From the NCBI RefSeq assembly GCF_014253075.1, contig NZ_JACLZJ010000005.1, positions 186,001 to 250,000 on the forward strand: 64,000 nt of DNA, read 5' to 3'. The DNA comes from Ochrobactrum sp. CM-21-5. GTDB lineage: Bacteria; Pseudomonadota; Alphaproteobacteria; Rhizobiales; Rhizobiaceae. Positions 36,026 through 45,258 of this stretch are shown in pieces. The stretch's first letter is position 1, and each line of letters begins with the position of its first letter. The position numbers and the translations under genes are program-made. Under the pieces are notes generated by a model. The model was not told where the DNA came from. It saw nothing but the letters and a program-made list of their open reading frames with translations, and ran no database searches.

Positions 36026-36835
36026 TTACCGCTCGCCACGCACGACGCGTTCGATCTCCTCGCGAACAAGCCTCTCGACCAAAACCGGCAGATTGTTGTC
36101 GAGCCAGTCTTGCAGCATCGGGCGCAGAAGTTCCTCTGCAATATCATCGAAAGAGCGGCGCGGTTCAGCGCGCACAGCATGATTCAAATCCTGGAATGAA
36201 GCCGCCACCTGACGTTCCGCGACCTCGGATAGAATATGCGCTGTCTCCTGTTCTTTTTCAACAGAGTCAACGACGGGCTGGCCCAGCGGCGCATGCGGCA
36301 GTGGCGGTTCTGCTTCTGTTGTGCCTTCTGCTTCCGGATCAAGAATCACATCAACGGCTTCAGCAATGCCAGCTTCGACCGAACGATCAACCGCTTCCAT
36401 TACTACCTGATGATCCGCCTCAACGGCATCATTGTCAGTTTGTGCCGAAGAAAATTCCGCTGCACCGCGCCGATCATCATTCTGGGCATCCAGAATAATC
36501 TCGTCTTCGTCATCCGATATCGTTTCAAATGCGGAAGAATCCACATTTTGCTCGCTTATGGCACCACGCAAAACCGGTTCATCCGCAAAAACGTTCCGCA
36601 TCATGGAAGGCTTCTCAACGGATATTGCTGCCTTTGGCGGCTCCTGGGATTGAAGTTCGGAAGATTTCTGAACTGATGTCGGTCGGGCGAAAGCTGCAAC
36701 CTCGCCGCGCACCGGAAAACCATCCGCCTCCTGGGACGGATGACGGGCCACATCGCTGTCTTCAATAATCCGACGGATGGAAGCGAGTATTTCTTCCATA
36801 GACGGTTCACGTGCTGCGCTGGATGTCTGTGCCAT
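36026..36835 (-). CDS. popZ: PopZ-like (DUF2497) cell-pole organising protein
   Basis: This is a 269-residue protein. The N-terminal helix SMEEILASIRRIIEDSD and the C-terminal block LLRPMLQDWLDNNLPVLVERLVREEIERV are the conserved ends of PopZ; between them lies a long, acidic, low-complexity linker. In Caulobacter the C-terminal helices self-assemble into a polar network that anchors the chromosome origin, and the N-terminal helix binds partners. The linker is longer than in Caulobacter. It lies upstream of valS on the same strand. Confidence 0.85.
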   Translation of the reverse strand: MAQTSSAAREPSMEEILASIRRIIEDSDVARHPSQEADGFPVRGEVAAFARPTSVQKSSELQSQEPPKAAISVEKPSMMRNVFADEPVLRGAISEQNVDSSAFETISDDEDEIILDAQNDDRRGAAEFSSAQTDNDAVEADHQVVMEAVDRSVEAGIAEAVDVILDPEAEGTTEAEPPLPHAPLGQPVVDSVEKEQETAHILSEVAERQVAASFQDLNHAVRAEPRRSFDDIAEELLRPMLQDWLDNNLPVLVERLVREEIERVVRGER

Positions 36836-37010
36836 GGCTGTCCGTTTTTCCCGTGTCGTGACACCGCCTGCAAACGGCGGAGAATCAATGAATTAAGGGT
36901 ACCGGACCTTCCACACTTTGAGAATCCCCTCATAAGCCAGCCTGGGCCGAACCCACAGCTTTATGAATTTATTAAGAATTAGATTTCAGCCAACGAATCA
37001 GAAAAAGAAA

Positions 37011-37033
37011 ACGGCGCCTCCAGTGCGCCGTTC
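37011..37033 (-). terminator. terminator of the tolC/bepC gene
   Basis: An 8-bp perfect inverted repeat (aacggcgc / gcgccgtt, 7-base loop) lies 24 bases past the tolC-type stop. On the minus strand it is followed by the run ttttctttttct, a classical intrinsic terminator. Confidence 0.85.
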
Positions 37034-37056
37034 AACTTGTCTTCGTGCAAGAATAT

Positions 37057-38427
37057 TCAGCGCCCATCTGGCGTGCGCAAACCGAACCACTTGTCCTTAA
37101 CAGCTTCATAGTGCTCTTCCGGCTTATGCTCGGCAACCTGAAGTCCCATCTGCTTTGCGGTCATGCGTCCTGTCGCATTGAGCAATGCATAACTGGCAAC
37201 GATGACATCATGCTCCGATTGGACTAATGCCACCTGAGTCTTGATAAGTTCGTTCTGCGCAGTCAACACATCAAGCGTCGTGCGCTGCCCCACTTTACGT
37301 TCTTCGATGACACCGTCGAGCGCCAGCTGAGCGGCAGAAATACCGTCACGGTTTGCCTTGACCGAAGCGCGTGCAGCTTCGAGCTGGGACCACGCCGAAC
37401 CGATGGCCTGACGAACCTGATCGCGGACCACATCAACTTCGATACGGGCCTGCCCCAGCTGCTCCTTCGACTGACGGACCTGGGCGGACGAGCGGCCGCC
37501 CGTGTAAATCGGAATGCTGACGCCGACTCCAATCGACGCCGAATTACCGTCCCCAATATCGGAACCTGAATAGGTATCCATACGGCTGGCACTTGCGGTC
37601 AATCCAACGGAAGGAAGCAACGCGCCCTCTTTGGCTTTTACATTATAGCCTGCAGCATTAACTGCATACTGGGTTGCCAGAATGCCCGGATGTTCAGCGG
37701 AAGCAAAACTAAAGGCATCATTCGGTGTCCGCGGCAAATTCTTGGCGGGAGACGCAGCCGAAAGCTTACCAGGCTGAGCGCCAATAACCTGTAAATAGGT
37801 TGCTTCCGCCGACTTTACATCCGCACGCGCCGAGTTGAGTTCTGCAACGGCAGTGGAGCGGCTGGCATCGGCCTGAGCCACGTCCGTACGTGTGCCTTCG
37901 CCCACGTCCAGACGCGCACGCGCTGCACGAACTTGCTCGTTCAATGCAGCAAGATTGCGTTCGCGAAGCGCGGCAATCTGGCGTGCCTGATAGACGTTCA
38001 TATAGGCGCTTACGGCTTCATAAAGCCTGTTCTGCTCTTCGTTGCGAAGGTTTTCGCGCTGGGCATAGACTTGCGTTTCAGCGGATGCGACGGTGTTCTT
38101 GGTTTGAAATCCATCGAACAGCATCTGGTTCAGCTCGATACCGAACGTACCTGTCGTACGATAAGATGTCGTTGCGGTTTTCCCTCGCCCTACATTGTAG
38201 GAGCCGGTGATTTGCGGACGATATCCCGACTTGGCGATCGCAACGCTTTCATCCGTGACACGAACGCCTGCACGAGCGTAGTTCAGGTTCGCATTGTTCT
38301 TGTAGGCTTTGACGAGAGCGCCTGTCAGTGTCTCCGACCAAGCGGCTTGCCCCCCCAATACGGTGCCAGACAACAATGCAGCTGCCGCTATCAGTCTTTT
38401 GCACGTTTTGAACACCGTGTACCTCAT
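37057..38427 (-). CDS. bepC: TolC family outer-membrane efflux/secretion channel (BepC type)
   Basis: This is a 456-residue channel-tunnel protein used with RND pumps and type I secretion systems. A signal peptide ends near AAWSETLTGAL, then come two OEP repeats with long helices, e.g. QMLFDGFQTKNTVASAE, and in the second half SIPIYTGGRSSAQVRQSKEQ. The sequence corresponds to Brucella BepC as I remember it. ATG at 38427 (MRYTVFKTCKRL) is preferred over the TTG-type extension. Confidence 0.9.
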   Translation of the reverse strand: MRYTVFKTCKRLIAAAALLSGTVLGGQAAWSETLTGALVKAYKNNANLNYARAGVRVTDESVAIAKSGYRPQITGSYNVGRGKTATTSYRTTGTFGIELNQMLFDGFQTKNTVASAETQVYAQRENLRNEEQNRLYEAVSAYMNVYQARQIAALRERNLAALNEQVRAARARLDVGEGTRTDVAQADASRSTAVAELNSARADVKSAEATYLQVIGAQPGKLSAASPAKNLPRTPNDAFSFASAEHPGILATQYAVNAAGYNVKAKEGALLPSVGLTASASRMDTYSGSDIGDGNSASIGVGVSIPIYTGGRSSAQVRQSKEQLGQARIEVDVVRDQVRQAIGSAWSQLEAARASVKANRDGISAAQLALDGVIEERKVGQRTTLDVLTAQNELIKTQVALVQSEHDVIVASYALLNATGRMTAKQMGLQVAEHKPEEHYEAVKDKWFGLRTPDGR

Positions 38428-38569
38428 CTTAGAACAAACGAATCCAACAATCGAACCGATCAGTTCGGGCAAACCCTAATAACCTGTAAATTCGACCAAC
38501 TCCATTGCCCCCGCCAGAGCTTTCACAAACAAATTCCACAACGTTGCAGAATTGTATCATCTCCCAACA

Positions 38570-39238
38570 TTAGAGTTCGAACTGTGGAATACGCTCGAAC
38601 CCAGGGAGTGGCTTGACCGCCGTATTGAATACCGTACGACCAGATGCAACACCGCCTTCTTTCACATAAATGCGCGCAATACCGGCATTTCCACGACCTT
38701 CGACAACGACCAGACGTCCGCCTTCCTTGAGCTGCTTGAACAGACTTTCCGGAACGAAATCCACGGCACCTTCTATCAGAACGACGTCATAAGGCGCTTC
38801 TGAAGGGTAACCTTCATGCAAATCACCTGAAACAATCACAACATTGTCATAACCCAACTCATTGAGGCGGGCTGTCGCTACAGCAGCCAGATTGGAATCA
38901 CTTTCCAAGCCGATGACCGATCCAGCGAGTTTCGATAGAATTGCAGAGGAATAGCCGGTTGCGCAACCTACATCGAGCACAACGTCATTCTTATTGACGC
39001 GCGCGAGTTGCACGAGCTTGGCAAAAGGAGACGGCTCCATAAGATAACGAGGAGCAGTTCCTTCACTGTCTAGCCGGTGATCTTCATCGATATAGGCCAA
39101 CACCTGACGGGCAGCCGGTACAAAAGCCTCGCGCGGAACGGTCAGGAATGCATCGATAACTCCCAGATCGGTTACATCCGTCGTACGGATCTGGTTATCG
39201 ACCATCTTTGTGCGAAGATCCTGGAAATCGGCTACCAT
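38570..39238 (-). CDS. pcm: protein-L-isoaspartate O-methyltransferase family protein
   Basis: This is a 222-residue SAM-dependent methyltransferase that repairs isoaspartyl residues in proteins. The N-terminus MVDNQIRTTDVTD, the SAM-binding VLDVGCATGYSSAILSKLAG, and YDVVLIEGAVDFVPESLFKQ are of the Pcm type common in Rhizobiales. The start is ATG at 39238; a 76-codon upstream extension is not family-like. It lies upstream of the tolC gene, as is usual in related genomes. Confidence 0.88.
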   Translation of the reverse strand: MVADFQDLRTKMVDNQIRTTDVTDLGVIDAFLTVPREAFVPAARQVLAYIDEDHRLDSEGTAPRYLMEPSPFAKLVQLARVNKNDVVLDVGCATGYSSAILSKLAGSVIGLESDSNLAAVATARLNELGYDNVVIVSGDLHEGYPSEAPYDVVLIEGAVDFVPESLFKQLKEGGRLVVVEGRGNAGIARIYVKEGGVASGRTVFNTAVKPLPGFERIPQFEL

Positions 39239-39476
39239 AGCCCTAAACCCTTCCTTATCGCTATTAAGCGATGTTTTATGCCAACTGCTACCATAACAGT
39301 AGAAAACTGAATACTGAACTTCCGGCAAAACCGGCATTCGTAAGAGTATCGCGCCGTCACAGCACCATAAACGAGATTTGCCGTTGGTGTGGCAAAAATC
39401 GCGGCCCCAGTCAATGAAACACAGCATCTGCGGCTCATACTCACGAGAGCCGCTATCTGACACCAACTGGTTTTCA

Positions 39477-39757
39477 TCAAAGAAAATGCCGGGGCGCTTT
39501 CAGCACTTCGGCAATTACGATGTACGCGTCGACGATACAAGCTTGAATGAAATCACATCTTCGCGCAGCGACCGCCGGATATCCGGCCGCATCCAACGCC
39601 GACAGAATCGATTCCTGTGACGCCTGCCCCTGGAATTCGACTTCTTTCTTCTCGAGGTCGATTTCAATCAGGCGCTGGAATCCAGCTTGCGCAAGGCAGT
39701 AGCAACGCTATTCGCACAGCCGCCGCAGTTCATCTTGGAAACCGACAGTTTAATCAT
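39477..39757 (-). pseudogene. frameshifted CopZ-like copper chaperone (HMA domain)
   Basis: On the minus strand an ATG at 39757 behind AAGGGG opens MIKLSVSKMNCGGCANSVATALRK, an HMA domain start with the metal-binding CGGC. The frame stops at TGA 39668-39670 after 29 residues. The other half of the fold continues in the next frame from 39668: IEIDLEKKEVEFQG, then QESILSALDAAGYPAVAAR. One missing base at about 39669 would restore a protein of about 66 residues with the usual strand-helix-strand-strand-helix order. The second frame is open to 39477. Confidence 0.72.
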
Positions 39758-39835
39758 CTCGATTCACCCCTTACTGAAATGACAGCAACATGCAGCTTCC
39801 CATCGTAGCAAGGTCAACCATAAAATTTAGCCCCT

Positions 39836-40450
39836 TCATGGCGCCTCGCAAGCTTCGGGAACGCTTTTCTCGAGCGACAACGGCGACTTCGTCAGAGAAC
39901 CCGTCATAATCTGCAACGGCTTGTACGGTGGCTCTTCCTGCATCTGCGGGTTGGTGAGGTGAAGCGTATAGCAACCGCTGAACACCTGTTTCTTGCCATT
40001 CTCGGTTTCGGCCTCAATGGCGAGTGGCTGACTCCAGTAGATCTGCCCCGCCCCCGGATCGGGTTCCGATTTGCGCAAAGCCACCTTAACGCTTTTGGTG
40101 TTCTCGTACCCTTTCACAAAATTTTTGAAATCCGGTTCGCGCCCTTCTTCAGAGTAGTAGCCATAGGCGCGCGCATATTCCTTGCGGTTGATTGCATTAT
40201 AATAAGATTCTATGAGCGCCTGCGGGGTCGAACGATCATCGCGATAGTCAGGAACAGTGACACCAGCTCCCGTATCCTGCGTCTGCTCGGATGGCGTCGT
40301 CTCCTCTACGGGCTTCTTCGTATCCGACTTTGTTTCGCTTTGCTTTGGTGTCTCTTTCGGTGCGTCTTGCGCTTGCACACCGGCCGGAGACATCCCAAGA
40401 AAGCCTGCTACGGTAGCCAATATCAGAGGTCTGGTCAGATTATTCGACAT
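39836..40450 (-). CDS. conserved periplasmic protein of unknown function
   Basis: This is a 204-residue secreted protein with a signal peptide ending in AGVQAQDAP, a Lys/Glu/Thr-rich linker (residues 28-65) and a folded domain containing PQALIESYYNAINRKEYARAYGYY. That segment resembles the start of NTF2-like domains. Two cysteines (in FSGCYTLHL and PEACEAP) may form a disulfide. I recognise no named family. Confidence 0.75.
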   Translation of the reverse strand: MSNNLTRPLILATVAGFLGMSPAGVQAQDAPKETPKQSETKSDTKKPVEETTPSEQTQDTGAGVTVPDYRDDRSTPQALIESYYNAINRKEYARAYGYYSEEGREPDFKNFVKGYENTKSVKVALRKSEPDPGAGQIYWSQPLAIEAETENGKKQVFSGCYTLHLTNPQMQEEPPYKPLQIMTGSLTKSPLSLEKSVPEACEAP

Positions 40451-40643
40451 TCGCTTTTCCTCTTCCTAGCAATTCTTGTCTGAAGATAGCCAATTCGCGC
40501 TCCCGATTTGGTGTCTTGCAGTAATGATGTTACAACACTAATTATAATGAAAACGTGGCAATAGGGCCGGTAAGAAGGCCTTGCTGCAATCAGATTGGAT
40601 GATTCTTCAGCCACACACCAGCCTGTCACCGGAAGAGATAAAA

Positions 40644-41024
40644 ATGGGTCGTTTTGCAGTTATGACGCTAACCGAAGCCGCCGCAGAGCGTGTTCGCGAG
40701 ATCGTCGCGTCGCGGGATGGCGCGCTTGGCATTCGCGTTGGCGTAAAAAAAGGCGGCTGCGCGGGTATGGAATACACAATCAACCTCGCTACCGAAGCTA
40801 AAGCGGGAGATGACGTCATCGAAAAGGACGGCGCGAAAGTCTTCATCGCTCCGGAAGCTGTTCTGTTCCTGCTTGGCACCCAGATGGATTTCGAGGTGAC
40901 GACGCTGCGCACCGGTTTTCTCTTCAACAACCCCAACCAGACCTCGGCTTGTGGTTGCGGCGAATCTGTTGAGTTGAAGCCCGTTTCACCCGACGATCTT
41001 CGCCAGATTCAAGGCGCTGCCTGA
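40644..41024 (+). CDS. HesB/IscA family iron-sulfur assembly protein
   Basis: This is a 126-residue A-type Fe-S carrier. Conserved cysteines are Cys39 in KKGGCAGMEY and Cys103/Cys105 in TSACGCGES. ATG at 40644 is used. It probably delivers clusters to apoproteins (SufA-like). A TfoX-domain gene follows 24 bases later and is likely co-transcribed. Confidence 0.92.
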   Translation: MGRFAVMTLTEAAAERVREIVASRDGALGIRVGVKKGGCAGMEYTINLATEAKAGDDVIEKDGAKVFIAPEAVLFLLGTQMDFEVTTLRTGFLFNNPNQTSACGCGESVELKPVSPDDLRQIQGAA

Positions 41025-41048
41025 GCTCATTCTCACGAGGAAGGCGCA

Positions 41049-41381
41049 ATGGATGACGAAACACTGCGTGACCTGCTCGGTAGCCTCGGCCCTGTTAGCA
41101 TACGGCGCATGTTTGGCGGTAAAGGCATCTATCATCAGGGCGTGATCTTTGCGCTTGTCGTTCGCGACGAGCTCCTTTTCAAGGCTGATAACGAGTCAAT
41201 ACCGCAGTTTATTGCTGCCGGGTCAACGCAATGGACCTACACCGGACGCAAAGGCGGCAAGCTCGTTGCGATGCCCTATTGGCATGTCCCCGATGAGGCC
41301 TTTGACGATCCTGACATTATGGCTGACTGGGTACGTGTTGCCTTTGCGGCAGCCCTGCGCGCGAGCAAATCTGTGCCTTAA
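41049..41381 (+). CDS. TfoX N-terminal domain protein
   Basis: This is a 110-residue protein containing only the TfoX/Sxy N-terminal domain (LGPVSIRRMFGGKGIYHQGV, ELLFKADNES, MPYWHVPDEAFDD). In gammaproteobacteria Sxy regulates competence through CRP-S sites, but the short alphaproteobacterial versions have no shown role. It follows the iscA-like gene closely. Confidence 0.85.
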   Translation: MDDETLRDLLGSLGPVSIRRMFGGKGIYHQGVIFALVVRDELLFKADNESIPQFIAAGSTQWTYTGRKGGKLVAMPYWHVPDEAFDDPDIMADWVRVAFAAALRASKSVP

Positions 41382-41529
41382 GCGCCTAACTGATTGAATC
41401 AGAACGCGTCTAACTGTTTATTTTAACGCACTCCGAAAGCAGCGTCGGCATTTTTCTGGATGCTTTCCAAAAGGAAATCGGCCCCGAATGTCATTCGAGG
41501 CCAGTTGTAAAGTCATCAAAAGATATCGA

Positions 41530-42996
41530 TCAGATGCCAGTCGGGATCAACATGAATGCCGGAATTTCCTTACCGAATCCGACAGGCGTAGGACCGTCAT
41601 CATCGTCCCGATCGCGGCGGCGCCGATGTTGCTGTTCGTGCTGTGACTTGCCACGTCGCTCTTCGTTGGAAGCCCTGATGGAATCGCGGCGTTCCTTGGC
41701 CTCGAATGCTGGTTGCGGCAGCTCGTCTGTTTCAGCAATCTCCAACACGTCAGCCTTAACCTTGTCTTTCGCTTTGTCCTTGCCTTTAGCATCCTTTGTT
41801 TTACCGCGGGCATTTTTACCCTTGCGCGGCTGATCGTCAGCGTCCTCCGATGCGGCAAGCGTCGTAAGATCGCCATTGAGCCACTCAATTTTTTCGCCGA
41901 TCATCGATTCGATTGCAGCTAGATATTTTGTGTCGGCGGATGTGGCGATCGTAAAAGCCTTACCGGAACGTCCAGCGCGACCCGTCCGACCGATACGGTG
42001 AACGTAATCTTCCGCATGGATCGGCACGTCGAAATTAAACACGTGGCTCACATCAGGAATATCGAGCCCCCGTGCGGCAACATCCGACGCAACCAAAAGT
42101 TGCAGCTTGCCGTCCTTGAAGTTCGACAACATTGTCATACGGGCCCGCTGATCCATGTCACCGTGCAGAGCCCCGGCATTGAATTCATGCCTGGTGAGCG
42201 AACGGAAAAGTTCTGAAACATCCTTCTTGCGATTGCAGAAGATAATAGCGTTCTTGAGCGTATCGCCTTCCGCGTGGATCAGATCGCGCAGCACAGCCCG
42301 CTTGTCCCAATCCTTCTTCGGCGACTTCACCAGACGCTGCGTAACGGTCTTGGCGGTTGATGACGCCTTGGCGACTTCGATACGCACCGGAGAGTGCAGA
42401 AACTGCTCGGTAAGCTTGGTGATTTCCGGCGGCATGGTCGCCGAGAAAAACAGCGTTTGCCGGGTAAACGGGATCAATTTGCAGATGCGCTCGATATCCG
42501 GGATGAAGCCCATGTCGAGCATACGGTCTGCTTCGTCGATGACAAGAATCTCCACGCCGGTAAGCAAAAGCTTCCCACGTTCGAAATGATCCAGCAGCCG
42601 ACCGGGTGTAGCGATCAATACGTCCGCACCACGCTCCAGCTTACGCTCCTGTTCATCGAACGATACGCCGCCAATGAGCAGTGCAACGTTAAGCCGATGA
42701 TTGACGCCGTATTTGACAAAATTCTCTTCGACCTGAGCTGCCAGTTCGCGTGTCGGCTCCAGAATGAGCGTCCGCGGCATGCGTGCGCGTGCACGACCTT
42801 TTTCCAGGAGCGTGAGCATTGGCAGAACGAAAGAAGCCGTCTTGCCCGTTCCGGTCTGCGCGATGCCAAGCACATCCTTGCGCTCGAGCGCAGGAGGGAT
42901 GGCTCCTGCCTGAATAGGGGTCGGAGCGGTGTATCCCGCTGTCTCAACAGCAGAGATCACTTTCGGGGAAAGACCGAGTTCAGCAAATGTCGTCAA
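41530..42996 (-). CDS. DEAD-box RNA helicase (RhlE-like)
   Basis: This is a 488-residue RNA helicase. Motifs are Q (ISAVETAGYTAPTPIQ), I (AQTGTGKT), II (VIDEADRMLD), III (SATM), and V-VI (AARGLDIPDVSHVFNFD, HRIGRTGRAGR). The last 110 residues are a charged, Lys/Arg/Asp-rich tail (RGKTKDAKGKDKAKDK, QHRRRRDRDDDD) for RNA binding, as in RhlE homologues. It is monocistronic. Confidence 0.93.
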   Translation of the reverse strand: MTTFAELGLSPKVISAVETAGYTAPTPIQAGAIPPALERKDVLGIAQTGTGKTASFVLPMLTLLEKGRARARMPRTLILEPTRELAAQVEENFVKYGVNHRLNVALLIGGVSFDEQERKLERGADVLIATPGRLLDHFERGKLLLTGVEILVIDEADRMLDMGFIPDIERICKLIPFTRQTLFFSATMPPEITKLTEQFLHSPVRIEVAKASSTAKTVTQRLVKSPKKDWDKRAVLRDLIHAEGDTLKNAIIFCNRKKDVSELFRSLTRHEFNAGALHGDMDQRARMTMLSNFKDGKLQLLVASDVAARGLDIPDVSHVFNFDVPIHAEDYVHRIGRTGRAGRSGKAFTIATSADTKYLAAIESMIGEKIEWLNGDLTTLAASEDADDQPRKGKNARGKTKDAKGKDKAKDKVKADVLEIAETDELPQPAFEAKERRDSIRASNEERRGKSQHEQQHRRRRDRDDDDGPTPVGFGKEIPAFMLIPTGI

Positions 42997-43245
42997 TGGA
43001 GGCGCAGCTCTCTGGTTCGGAAATGGTTTCCGCCCATCCTGTCATCGCGGCCGCGTCGTCGGGCGCAGGAACCGAGGCAGAAAAGGCGTCTGCAACGCAA
43101 TAAGCGTCTTCTTGCAGCATCGCCTACGTCCATGACGTGCAAAAGTCAACCAAAATACCATCGAAAGGTATCAAACTGCTTCACTATTTCTATCTTCTCA
43201 TTGATTGGAACGATTGAAGCAACGAAATACTAAAATCATGATCAA

Positions 43246-44019
43246 CTAATGCCTAAATTGTTCTGTGAGAATCCGCTCATCCCAAGAATGATTTTTATCA
43301 AATAAAATCGCAACTTGACTGTTGGATGCCTCACGAACCGTGACAGATTTGACCGACTTGACCTCATTGTTGTCCGCCACAGCGTTGACGGGCCTCTTTT
43401 CCGTCTCCAGTAAGTCCATACGCACGGTAACATGTTTCGGCAAAAGCGCGCCGCCCCATCGCCGAGGACGGAATGGACTGACCGGCGTAAGCGCCAGAAG
43501 CGGCGCTTCAAGAGGAAGAATCGGCCCCTGCGCAGAAAGATTGTAGGCGGTGGAACCAGCCGGGGTTGCAACCATGACGCCGTCGCAGACAAGCTCCTCG
43601 ATACGTACCTTTCCATCAATGGTTATACGAACCTTGGCCGCCTGATAGGACTGACGGAATAGCGAAACTTCGTTGATAGCCAGTGCTTCAAAAGGTGCGG
43701 CATCATCGGTCTCCGCGATCATCAGTAACGGACGGATCGTCTCCATCTGTGCCGCCATAATTCGCTCGGGCAGATCGTCGACACTGAATTCGTTCATCAG
43801 AAAGCCCACAGAGCCGCGATTCATACCATAGATGGGCTTTCCATGATTCATGAAATCGCGCAGAGCCTGCAACATCGTCCCATCACCACCGAGCGCGACG
43901 ATGATGTCAGCGTCCTCTGCGGTTACATGACCGTACAGTTTTACGAGTTCTTTCTGAGCTGCCAGTGATTCTTCAGTCCCAGATGAAAGAAAGTGAAGCG
44001 CGAGCGATTTATCTTCCAT
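43246..44019 (-). CDS. nadK: NAD kinase
   Basis: This is a 257-residue enzyme phosphorylating NAD to NADP. The GGDGT motif is at residues 44-48, followed by [14 protein letters not shown] and the [16 protein letters not shown] loop. ATG at 44019 ([10 protein letters not shown]) is preferred; an in-frame ATG at 44052 is less likely. The length is slightly shorter than in E. coli, typical of alphaproteobacteria. Confidence 0.94.
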   Translation of the reverse strand: MEDKSLALHFLSSGTEESLAAQKELVKLYGHVTAEDADIIVALGGDGTMLQALRDFMNHGKPIYGMNRGSVGFLMNEFSVDDLPERIMAAQMETIRPLLMIAETDDAAPFEALAINEVSLFRQSYQAAKVRITIDGKVRIEELVCDGVMVATPAGSTAYNLSAQGPILPLEAPLLALTPVSPFRPRRWGGALLPKHVTVRMDLLETEKRPVNAVADNNEVKSVKSVTVREASNSQVAILFDKNHSWDERILTEQFRH

Positions 44020-44161
44020 GCTTTTCCGTCTCGGTTCTGGCAACATTGCCACTGTTTCCGCAACGCCTATTGGCTATCATATGCAAAACTCGGTTGCCAT
44101 GACCTGTTTGCAGTGAATTTTCGTTTTACAGCAGCAACATTTATGCTAATCGAGCGCGTGT

Positions 44162-44237
<76 letters not shown>

Positions 44238-44537
44238 GCACATTGCCAGAACGGTAAATTTATACAATTTTTCAATTAATTAGGTTCGAATTAGGGCTAT
44301 ACTCCCCTCACCTTTTATAAGCACCGGTGCCAATCAAATCGTCGGAGCGCTGATTCTGCTGCTCCAGCGGCCGTCCTTTTTCCCTGCGCATTCAATCTGA
44401 CGGCGCTTCGTGACACGAACAAGAGGCAATCCGAGACCTCACCGTCTGGGGCACATGCTCAAGAATTTGTTGGAATGCTGAATTCATAAATACAAAGAAC
44501 GCGCCCCGCCTGAACAGACGCAGGGCGCGTTATGCGA
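44238..44537. other. gene-free stretch after tRNA-Thr
   Basis: These 300 bases contain no believable gene. The only structure I see is the terminator stem (44498-44531) belonging to the minus-strand lipoprotein-family gene. Confidence 0.5.
44498..44531 (-). terminator. terminator of the secreted-repeat protein gene
   Basis: A 9-bp perfect inverted repeat (aacgcgccc / gggcgcgtt) flanks a 16-base loop just beyond the stop of the gene at 44538; on the minus strand it runs into ctttgta. Confidence 0.6.
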
Positions 44538-44909
44538 TCATTTGACTACGTGCCAAACGCCGCCCTTACCGTCGCCCTTAACTTCGCCTGCCTTCCTGTC
44601 GTCGTGATACAGATATAGTGGCATACCTTTGTAGGCCCACATATTGTCGCCGTTCGTACTCTTTACGATGGTGAAGTCACCCACTGCTTTGGCCTGATTG
44701 CCAGCCTGAAAGGCGGGCCACATTTTCAAGCATTTTGCGTCACAGGCAGATTTTCCGTCTTGGTCTTTATCGAACGAGTAAAGCGTCATCCCTTTCGCCG
44801 TGACCAATATCTTCCCGGATTCCGAATCCATCATCTTCGCTGGCTCCGCAGCAAATCCGCCGATGGTTGAGGCCAGAAAAATTCCTGTTGCTATGAGTAC
44901 CGTCTTCAT
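44538..44909 (-). CDS. secreted COG4315/Lipoprotein_15 repeat protein
   Basis: This is a 123-residue exported protein with a signal peptide ending in GGFAAEP. It contains two copies of the short repeat of this family: GMTLYSFDKDQDGKSACDAK with a following CLKMWPAF, and GMPLYLYHDDRKAGEVKGDG with GVWHVV. No lipobox cysteine is visible at the signal end. The family is widespread and its function is unknown. Confidence 0.85.
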   Translation of the reverse strand: MKTVLIATGIFLASTIGGFAAEPAKMMDSESGKILVTAKGMTLYSFDKDQDGKSACDAKCLKMWPAFQAGNQAKAVGDFTIVKSTNGDNMWAYKGMPLYLYHDDRKAGEVKGDGKGGVWHVVK

Positions 44910-45258
44910 GATGCATCCTCCTTGTCGCGAGTAACGTCGCTCTCAGACAATCTGAAGCTTCTTTCATAGTCTCGCTGGCACAAAATACTGCGCGTGCTTG
45001 CAGCCCGAATTATGGCGCGCCCCCACTGCAACAATTCTCCCTGCACTTTTCGGAGAATTACGGAAACGCGCAAGCTTGCGGATAGCTCTTCCAGACTTCG
45101 ACGCTCAAAACAGTCGGCAATTTTTTCGATAATTTATGAATAAGCCGGTTACCATAAACGGATTGGTAACGCTGATGACATTAGGATGGCCGAATTAGAT
45201 TGCTGTGTGCCGTTTGCGCCGCAGTTCAAAAAATCCGGGATACAGGTAGGTCATCATC
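44910..45258. other. divergent gene-free stretch before the carboxypeptidase gene
   Basis: The 349 bases lie between two divergent genes and must contain both promoters. There is an A+T-rich part at 45121-45150 (ttttttcgataatttatgaata). I see no specific operator, repeat or small gene. Confidence 0.4.
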
